From the NCBI GenBank assembly GCA_002917075.1, contig NTMA01000098.1, positions 85,680-149,679 of the forward strand: a stretch of 64,000 bases of DNA. Reading direction: 5' to 3'. How positions within the stretch are numbered: position 1 is the first letter of the stretch; each line of letters begins with the position of its first letter. Below the pieces are notes generated by a model that was not told the origin of the DNA, made no database searches, and was given only the letters and a program-made list of their open reading frames with translations. Positions 55,201 through 64,000 of this stretch are shown in pieces. This stretch comes from Hawksworthiomyces lignivorus. Its lineage: Eukaryota; Ascomycota; Sordariomycetes; Ophiostomatales; Ophiostomataceae. Both the position numbers and the translations under genes were made by a program.

Positions 55201-57275
55201 GGCTGCGTTGCTGTTGTAGTTTGCGCTAGAAATGAGATATGGGAAAATTCTACGTAAATCGACAAGGCTGAGGACCGCCGAGTTACGTATATCGTATTAA
55301 TCGAAGTAGAAGATCAACAGAGGGGCAAAAGTTTAGTTGAGGCCAAAATTAAACTTAAGAAGGCCGCTACTATTTTTGAAAAGCAAATAAATCAAATGAA
55401 AACAGGAAAGAAATAGAAATGCGTGGCCTCTATTTTACGAACTCTCGGAGGATGTGGTGTGGATATTCTTTGAAGGGGGGGAGGCAAAGGAAAGCACACT
55501 TTGTATCCGAGAGGGCCACTCATTCCGCACGGAAAGTTTGGTTCTATGACGACAGAGACAAAGACTGGGATGGGAAAGAACGAGGGGCACACTTTAACGG
55601 AGGGAACCAGAAGCATAAGCAAGCAGATGTTGAATTACTGGGCAGAATAGAAGGAACGAACGGGACACGGACCAGGGTCTGCGCAGTGAACTGTGAGAAA
55701 CAAACAGAAGGCGGGACCCTGCCTACCTGATTTGCTTCGAACGAGTACATACAAATTTGGGTGGAGGAACTGGGTGGAGCGAGGTGGGCTGCCTTTTTCT
55801 CGGCAGTCTGCAGAGGCAAAAATGCAGGCAGGAAGCTGATGAGGAAAGACGGCGGCCGCCCAGACGAGATGCTAGCCACTCAGGTACATGAGATGTACAG
55901 CATCTGCGCGTATCGTTACGTCTTTGTAGCTGTGTGGCATTCGTTTCTCTCGAGCACTCGCTCATGGCAAAAAGCGTCTGCGCAGCCCACACATGCACGC
56001 CACCATCCACGAGAACAATTGGGTTGGGTCGGTTCCCTGAGCCGGCGCCTTGGCGGAAATTATGCATGCGCTCTGGGGCACAATGTGACAGGCGAGACTC
56101 ACTAAAATAAGAAAAACATGCACAAGCAGCAGACAATATGGAATACAGGCGAGACAGATAAGACAAACAGCCAAGTTAAAGAGGTCAAGCTGGGCAGGCG
56201 ACGCGAGGCACATGCAAACTAAAAGCCTTTCTATTTTACAGGAGGTTGTCTCCCAAGCTCGTCTGCTTACGTGTATGCGGATGCTACTAACTGCACGTAA
56301 TGTTCCCCCAAGATGCAAATACGAGACAGAATATTAATGAGGACAAAATCGCTTGTGCTTCTCGTTTCAAGTAGTATATACAAAGAGCACTAGTCCCTGT
56401 CGCTAACAATCGCACTGTATATGGAGTAGCGAATGTCCTATTCAATCTCGACCCTTCTAGAGGAGTCTCCGCTGTCTATCCCATTACAGCGTCGCTTCCA
56501 GCCTCTGGCTTAGTCTGCCTGGCAGACATGGCTGATTTCGCGTGGCCCAACAAGTTTTCTTGCGGTTTTAGGAATAGGGTTTGAATTTTACAAGCGACAA
56601 TCGACACCTATTCACGGTTATCGGTTCTACCCTCGCTCCCTTGCTCTCCGTCCCTTAGCCACTGTTCAGGCGACGAGAGCTGTCCGCATTAACTGGCCGT
56701 TGAAAAAACTCTAGTGGGGCAGCAAAAAGCATGCAGTATGACGTAGTGTCCCTCCGACTTTGATAACCCGAAACTATCAAGCGGGCTCGCTGTTTTCCTT
56801 TGGAAATGGATATGGCTAAGCAGTTTTGTTGCCAATTAGGTACATAATGAGATATTCCTGGTATTTAATGATGTCGTCATTATGTACAAACAAGAGGCGG
56901 GAAGCGCTTCTTATGATGGGTTGAGCTGTCATCTTCGCCGGCGCTTGTGATGATTTCTTGTGGACTCGACTAAACATGCATCACGAAACATAGGTAATTG
57001 TAGACCTAACCGAGAATTTTTACCAAAAAAATGCATAAACGATCTATTTCAGAGCCCCAATACCACCATCAGAATTATACCCTCATCCTATTGAATACAC
57101 CTTGAATCTTTTCAAAGCGGGTTGCCTTTCCAAGAAACAGAAGCCATATGCAAATACATTTCTGAGAAATAAAAAACTGTGTCAGTTCCTCAGCATGCGA
57201 ACACAACCCGTAATATCTATCATGTTAAAGTCAATATTATTAGGAGTGTGTTCTAAACTAGAAACAATACCAGTT
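55201..57275. other. Long intergenic region
   Basis: This is 2.1 kb upstream of the DUF8035-like gene and downstream of BLM10. Short ORFs lack protein character. No gene is seen. Confidence 0.5.
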
Positions 57276-60200
57276 TCATGCAAAGTAGCTCTTCCACAAT
57301 ACGCCTTCAAGGTCTTCCAGTTGCTCAGGTGTGAAGTACTAAATAAAAATCAACGTTAGCACTTACTGTTCCACGTCAAAGGGACTAAGATGAGGAAATT
57401 GAAGCCATGGTGATATACCTTCTGATCGACGCTCCAGCTGTCCTGTCTCGTCTTCTTGAATTCTGCCAAGATTGATTTCGTTGCATTTCCAACCACCCCT
57501 GGGTCGTTCGCCGTGCGAGTAGCAAGGTGTGTCAGCACATCTGGCATCCAAGACGGCGGTGGTGTGGCATATGGAAAGGCTTCGATTAGCGCACCGAGGC
57601 CCAGTACCGCGGCATGCCGTCGAATCACCTGGCGCTGCATATCCACGGGTGTTTCTCGGCCGCTTTCAGTCTGAACTAGCGACCTCTTCCGCTTCGGCAT
57701 AGGATTTTGTTGTAACTGATCCTTAAATCTCTTCTTAAGCGACTGAATAATCGGGTTGCGAATAGCAGCTGGAGAACACCGAATCATGCCAGCCAGTGTG
57801 GCCGCTGCAGAGTCACGAACCTCCAGCTGCGAATCGGCGAGCATGTCGCCCACAGCATCAAAAAGCAGTTCACGCTGTGAGGGCCCAGCAAGGAATAACC
57901 GTCGGAAATAGACGACCTGCATGTTAATAAGCGCGCGTAGTCGCTGGTGCCAGCTGCTCGCCGATCGACCCACATCGATCAGTTTCCGGATAAAAGCATC
58001 ATCTTCGCCTTCACGCAGCGGGATGTTGGGCAGATGGCGATACACATGATAGGCAAGGCGCATCAGCTCCGGATCCTCTTTGACATCCATCATGTGTAAA
58101 AGCTGGTCAATGAATAGATCAGGGAAGAAATGCACGAGCTGCGTGCATTCCTGAGAAGAGAGCATCCAGTCAAGCCAAATCAGTACCGTTTTGGAGCCTG
58201 ACGTGTAGCTGCTCTGTTCCTGCTGCCCAGGAACGCGTTCCTGTCGCCACTTCTCTAGTCGCTCGAATACTTCAACGATAGTTGCCGAGAATTCTGCCGT
58301 TGGTTTATATGGCTGGATGCCAACCGATGAGACCGCCTTGTTCTCTTCTAGCAGTGTCTTTACCGTTGGAAATGACTCATGATAGCGTGTGCGATAGATT
58401 GTCGCAAGGACTCGTCCTATTGCCTCACGCACTGCCTTATATGGGTGATCGATATGAGCAAGGATATCGTCAAGAATGGGCTTCTCGTCTCGGAAATGCC
58501 ATCCAGCATCGCTGATCAGGTATTCCAGTAAGGCTACTTTGGATGACTCCTTGAAAGCTGCATTTGATGTCATATCAAGACGGAATGATCCTAGACCTAG
58601 CACCAACTCGTATGCGCGACGTGGATCTCTCAAGCCCGTGATCATGTGGACACATGTCATCCAGTACTGCAAGTTCTCTGGAGTCAACTTATCGTTGATT
58701 ATGTCCAGCAGCATTGGGCCAGCAAATGCCCAGGATCGGTTGCGATATTCTCGGGGTTCATCTGGTCCAACAGACAACAGAGCCGCGAGGATCTCGGATG
58801 TGGCCCGGTGTTGGTGCCTATCAGAACCGTCGTCGTAAACTTCGGCTACTAGTTCTTTAATTTCGTCAAATGTTACCGCTGCTACACCGCTATGCACGAG
58901 GCCAAAAATGTGCGAGAGTAAAGTTACATCGAGCACTTTGAATCGGTCTGCGTTTGCGTCACGCGGTTCTTGCTTCATAAAATTAAAGCATTGCCTGCAC
59001 CAGTCTTTCGTTATGATGCTACCAATCTGCTTCCGTGCTGCCGTTTCGAGGTCATCGAAGCGATTCGTTAACGGCGGCTTTGACTGGTACGCTACGACCG
59101 ACTTTCCCCAGACCAACCAGCCAGGATAATCGGAATCAACGAAATATTTGTTTGAGATATCATCCGAACCTTCTCCCACAGTTGACCGCATCTCAAAAGA
59201 ATGGAGATACTGTTGCGTCCACTCGTCGTCTCCTCCACTAGAAGGGACTGGAATGTCAACTTTATTTTCTGTGATTTCCTTTTCGAGGAGGAAATGGCTG
59301 TAGTCGTGATTGTAAATTGCACGCAATTCAATGAACATAAAAATTCGAGCAAAGGCGTTCTGGTAGTTGGCTCGCAGGGTCGGATGTGGATCGATGGTGC
59401 CCTTGGCTGCAAGCTCAATGAAGGCTGGCGAAGCGAGGGTCTCGAAACGCAGGCACAGGTTGTTAGCAAACACTGCGCAGCGACTAGCCACCTTCCAGTG
59501 AGAAGTCTTAGCTTTCTCAATCAATTCTAGACCTAGGGCAGCTTTGCTTTCCTCGACTTTGGCACGTCGGCCAAGGATGAATGCGTGTCGCTTTTGAATT
59601 TTGGTTGAGCAGTCGCCGAGCTCATTTTTGTCGGTAGGCGCCAGTTCTTCAACAACAGAATCATCCATTATCACCATTCGTTCAAAAGGCTTGCCGAATT
59701 CAAGCAGTGAATACACGGCACTGGCGCCAAGGTGCTGGATGGATGTCTTGTCCACACCAGCTGTTTCAATATAGAGGCGCATCAAGGTGGGAGCAAAGCG
59801 CCAATCGCGCAATAGCGTTTTCGCTAGTGATGTGAACAACAGAGTGTACATGGCGCCTTTGATGCGGTCGTGATCAATTGCATCAAGCGCGCTGCGTAGT
59901 TTGTCCAAAAGAACAGGAATCACAAGAGGGCGGCCTCCTATCAACACCTTAAGAGACGAGTCCTGCGCACTCTGTGCAACACGCCGCACGTCGGCGTACA
60001 AAGATGTACAAGATTCTGCTAGGTCGAGCAGTAGACGCTTGTCCAAATCACTCTTGAGGCGGTACGTTGCGTTATACTTTACACGCTGTAGTTGATACGC
60101 GTCGGCACGTTTCACTAAGAGAGGGCGCGGATACGCCTTTCGCAGACCATTGATCTTGAAGGATGCTGTATCTGTTCGGTACAGACGGAGAAGACGCTCC

Positions 60201-63200
60201 AGCGGGTGGGCTGACCTCTCGAAGCCTACGTCGGTGATCCATGTTCGATACGTCGTGTATAGAGCCGTGAAGCAGGTAACATCATCCTCTTGGGATGTGC
60301 TGAGAAAAGAGTGCGTCTTTGACAGGAGATATCCGATCTCCTCGCGCAGTTCGTGGATGCGGTCAAAAAGTACACTCTTTCGGTCCAAAAGATAGCCAGC
60401 AGGATAAGAGAACTGGCGCCGAAGCTCATCATCATCAGCAACTTCAGCGAGAGGGTCGTCGTCCTCGTCCATGGCAGTGTCATCGTTGACACCTTCGACA
60501 CCCACAATGCCATTGGATGAAACTGCTAGCTCAGAGTCTATGTCCATTTTTTCCCCAGCACTAGCAGCTGTGGCGCCACCAACATTACTAGTAGTCGTAG
60601 ATGCGCGAACAGGATCAAAGAGCGCAGAGACCCCAGATATGACCAAGCGTATCTGTGATAAAGCTCTAGACAGCTCGTCGCTCCACTCCTTGTTTTTGCC
60701 TTTTCGACTGACAGGAGGATCATCACTCATAAGAGCTTCCATTTTTTGCTTAGCACTATTTACTTGGGACTCAAATAACTCCGCAGCGAACTGGATCTCA
60801 GGCTGCGATGGCCTATACCATTTGATGGTCAGGTCAGAAGGCGATGTGGTGCGACCCCAATGCTCCAGGCCGAGGCCGTTTTTAACAACTGCGGGCTCAA
60901 ACATTGCGTTGTCAATAGGATACGTGTGAGTAAGATTCAACAGCAAATGGTGCACAAAATTTGAAACGTGGATGGTTGGGAGGCCGCGACATTTCTCTTG
61001 CATATACTGTGCAATGTCCAATAGTTCTTGCTTGTACTTGAGAACTTCACCGCCGACGTGGACGACACACATGCTGAGAATGCTTATATGCCAGACCAGA
61101 GCCCGATCACGTGGTAAGACATCAGCACCACTACTGCGATCAGAAGCGGCGCCATTGTAGTCGATCTCATTGCGGATGTTGACAATGAGCATCGGGATAA
61201 ATATTTTAAGAGTTTTCTCTGGGTTGACCTTGCACAGAGCGTTGCAAATCCAAGCCATGGCATCTCGGGCTTGGTGGACGACATGGGACGCGACAAAAGT
61301 GGATAGCTTGTCTAGTGCCATATCAAAAAGCTCCGGAGACAACGCAGCAAAGAGAGGAGTCAATGCTGCAGGTAATGAGTTGATGACATTGTCTTCGGGC
61401 GAACCAGCTCGAACGTGTGTAGAGTCAGGAAGGTTCTCGACAAGCGAAAACACCTTGCCCAGCAGAGCAAGAATGAACTCGCCAAAGCCCGCGGTTGAGG
61501 ACCGGACAATTCCGGCTTCCTCCTCATCAGTGAGCTCGGCGTTATAATCGATTTCAATATCCTGTCCTTCCCGCTCAAACCGTTCCATCTGGCCTTGAAC
61601 CCATTGAACAGCCAAGCTTGTATCGTAAATTCCGTCGCCTTCGTTAGCTAGGGACGCAAAAGGAATGCTGTACGCCACACTTTGAATAAAGCTGAGAGTA
61701 TGCTGAGTCTTTCCTAAGTCATTGGCGTCGATCCCGGGTAGAGCGAGGGCTAATAGTGCAGTAATGTGTGCTCGAAAACCTTTCTCGCGCGACATAATGT
61801 GAGCAATCATCTGCAAGCCACACAAGCTCGCCGTGGTGCGGTGGACTTCGACCAAGCCCTGTAAGCTGGGGTAGAAGCGCTGCAGGGCCCCTGGCAGAAT
61901 AAGGCTCGGCTCAAGGAAAGCTAAGCATTGCAAGGTAACATAATAGTATCCTGATACCTTCTGGCTCTTGGCAAACAATCCCATAAAAGTCACATCACGG
62001 AGTGCAAGAACAAAGCGCCGCTTGAGTTCAGGACTGATGCGGCGTTCTGCAAGCAGCTCCAATTCGCCGCTCTGTTCACGGTTCCACCGGCTGACGAAAA
62101 TATCGGCCAGATGGTGAGTAAACTGTGCCAGAAAACTCGTCCAAGCTCCTTGGTTGGATGGATGGAAGAAGGTGTCAATCGACTCTAAGAAGCCTTCCAA
62201 GCCATTTAGGATGCTGCTGGCAGGCGATGAATCATTGTCCCGTGAGTTCAAACATAATGGCGATAGAGAGTGCACAATCCAGCGCGCAGCCATATATGGG
62301 ACGGGGTATTTTTTGCGATCTTTGTCCAGAAACACAGCTAAGCCGGACGAATAGTCCAGCGTGGGTGCATAAGGAGAATTTGCCTGGCCCACAGGAATCT
62401 CTGTCAAGCGCAGGAGAGCCGTGAAAATTAAATCGGACTGCTCCCTCGTAAAGATGCCGTGCGCCGTAAAAGGAACATGTTGGCAGGTCAAGTAGTCTCT
62501 GGCCATGCGTGAAAAGATATCCATGAAGGAGATATCAAAAGCTTTGGACCGGTTTACTAAAGACCAGAGGTGAAAGTACGTAGGGAGAAAGTCTGAAGGT
62601 TGAGATTGATTTTCGGTCGGTGGCGCGGGTGTCGTTGGCACCATGATAGTCAAGAGGCCGACAACAATAAAGGCATTTGAAATGTCTGCTGTGCTGAAGT
62701 AAGGCAATATTTCCTCCAACATCTTATGGCGCTCGCCCGCATCTAGGTAGGACTGCACGTGCAGACAGAGGCGAAGAACCTGCTTGTAAACTCGCGCCTG
62801 GACGGATTGATGAACCGCAGCTTCGCTTGGTAAGGTAATACTCTTCAGCTGCTTCCACAGTGGTCGCCAGTCCAAGACTAAATCTTCGCCTGGTTTCAGG
62901 TAGTGCTTTTTTCTGTTGGGATTAGCATTGTCATAGAGGGTAAGTAAACAAACGAGAGGTGAGTAGCGAAAACACAGCCTGGGTCAAACGCACTTTGTCA
63001 GGGTTATGAGCATGCGACAGAAGCGGTCCGAAGATGTTGACTCGAGACCAGGTGCCAGAGCCAGATTGTAGTAAAGCTTAGCTAGCTTGGCTCGCTGCTC
63101 GCGGGTCATCTCAAATTTGAGGTTCAGCCATCCTTGAAGTTCACGCGTCCAGTGCAAGGCACCTGGGGAGAAATCTTCGGCCTTGACGGCGATGTACAAA

Positions 63201-63463
63201 TTCTTCAAAATGGCAGCTAATGTAGCATCGCGTTCGGCTTCGTCTTCCACGGGATACGGCAGCTGACTGAAATAACTGAACGTCCGCGGCCGGTATCTCT
63301 TTTTGTCGTCGTCATCGCCGTTGAGCGAGTTTGGCAGGCCCGGGGATGTCGCACGCGATATAGTATCAAAAGAGAAGTGGCTTGCTAAGAAATCATGGGA
63401 GGAGGTCGCCGCAGCCGATAGGGAGCCCGAGACGGGCGTATGTGACTCTAGATTTTCGTCCAT
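57276..63463 (-). CDS. BLM10: Proteasome activator Blm10/PA200
   Basis: Exons are 63463-62994, 62912-57419 and 57338-57276 (2008 aa, in frame). The first junction gives TLTKKKHYLKPGEDLVLDWR, and the last gives VDQK|YFTPEQLEDLEGVLW. The protein is helical throughout, in line with its HEAT-like repeats; the region 780-850 is acidic and Ser/Ala-rich, probably disordered (AMDEDDDPLAEVADDDE). Blm10/PA200 caps the 20S proteasome and docks with a C-terminal hydrophobic-Tyr-X tail. Here the tail is in the 21-codon last exon and reads SYFA, so Phe stands at the usual Tyr position. If intron 2 is retained, the protein instead ends LTWNSKC and lacks the docking tail. The N-terminal 30 residues are Ser-rich. 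The gene is otherwise complete. Confidence 0.9.
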
Positions 63464-64000
63464 CGCTGTTGTCTGCGTCTCGCCTTTTCTTCACACTTTT
63501 CTGGGATGCCTAGGCGCAAGCAGTGCTTTTAATCGACCTGTAGGGGAGTTGGGAGGTGCGGGATTCGTTGTCGAGTTCGTTTACGATGCGCATCGGCATG
63601 GCGCTCCTCAGAGAAAATCGCCAACGAGTCTGCAAGGCTATATCAGGGAACAAGATTGGAACCGTCAGCAACCAGAACAGAGAGTCGAAGAAGGAAGGAG
63701 CAAGATGCAAGTGTGTTGACAGGCAGGGGCAATGGAAGTCTCAGGTGAGTGTATGAGACATCAAAGACAAGGAAGAGAGCTTCCGAAGAGCAAGAAATGG
63801 GAGTAGAGAAGAGAAACAGAGTGCAGGAGATGGGAAGAAGTCTGGTTTTGCGACCATTATGCAGACTCAATGGGCTGGGTTACGTACAAAGCCTCGATGC
63901 CTTCGGGGGGCGGCAGAAGAACAAGAATAATAAAATTTGTCCGGGTAGAAATTGCCGCCCTATCTCTTGCGCTGAAGCTCTTCAACCACCCGCGTCAGCA
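63464..64000. other. Upstream region of BLM10 to window end
   Basis: This is the promoter and 5' UTR side of BLM10. Open frames here have no recognised features; a neighbouring gene may begin beyond the window. Confidence 0.45.

Overview
The window is nuclear DNA of a filamentous ascomycete, most likely a Sordariomycete and possibly of the order Hypocreales (my inference from protein style, with no search done). The evidence is: genes broken by short GT-AG introns of about 40-110 bases with CTRAY-type branch sites; pyrimidine-rich leaders in front of start codons; a HET-domain gene and an NB-ARC/TPR gene of fungal type; secreted and GPI-anchored wall enzymes; and orthologues of fungal housekeeping genes (MON2, TIM17, DUG2, BLM10). 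Coding exons are GC-rich at third positions, which creates long antisense ORFs that I left out. I saw no rRNA, tRNA, CRISPR array or intact transposon.

Layout. At 1-3100 (+) lies the 3' part of MON2, cut by the window start. At 3478-4922 (-) is a mitochondrial stomatin-like protein and at 5304-6089 (-) a small SAM methyltransferase. From 6.5 to 17 kb comes a run of oxidative and catabolic enzymes: a secreted cellobiose-dehydrogenase-like GMC flavoenzyme (-), a dienelactone-hydrolase-family protein (-), a DapA-family aldolase (-) and, divergent from the aldolase, a FAD monooxygenase (+). TIM17 (-), a possible small gene at 19972 (+), and DUG2 (+, WD40 plus M20 peptidase) complete this core part.

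From 26 to 38 kb the content is more accessory: a secreted cupredoxin (+), a beta-lactamase-fold serine hydrolase (-) divergent from an NB-ARC/TPR protein that has no N-terminal effector domain (+), a small ORF (-), an AsaB/CmcJ-type non-heme iron hydroxylase gene with an apparent one-base frame slip (+), and a HET gene whose first intron cannot be spliced into one open frame (-). This stretch runs into a very AT-rich, RIP-like island near 37.9-38.05 kb.

From 38.6 to 52 kb are mostly extracytoplasmic proteins: a tannase/feruloyl-esterase family protein with a GPI-like tail (-), a hemerythrin-like HHE protein (+, probably intracellular), a DUF1996 secreted protein (+), a GPI-like secreted protein (-) and a GDSL/CE16-type esterase with a GC-AG intron and a membrane-anchored N-terminus (-). 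The 40.4-43.5 kb gap holds short coding relics. From 53.3 kb on are a low-complexity charged protein (DUF8035-like, -) and the complete BLM10/PA200 proteasome activator gene (-), whose last 21-codon exon carries the C-terminal docking tail.

Functional links are inferred. MON2, SLP2, TIM17, DUG2 and BLM10 are ordinary cell functions. The 6.5-17 kb block could be a small catabolic cluster for aromatic or sugar-derived acids. The 27.5-37.4 kb block looks like a self/non-self recognition region with decaying members. Exon limits below were derived by hand from splice signals and frame continuity, and each multi-exon total was checked for divisibility by three.
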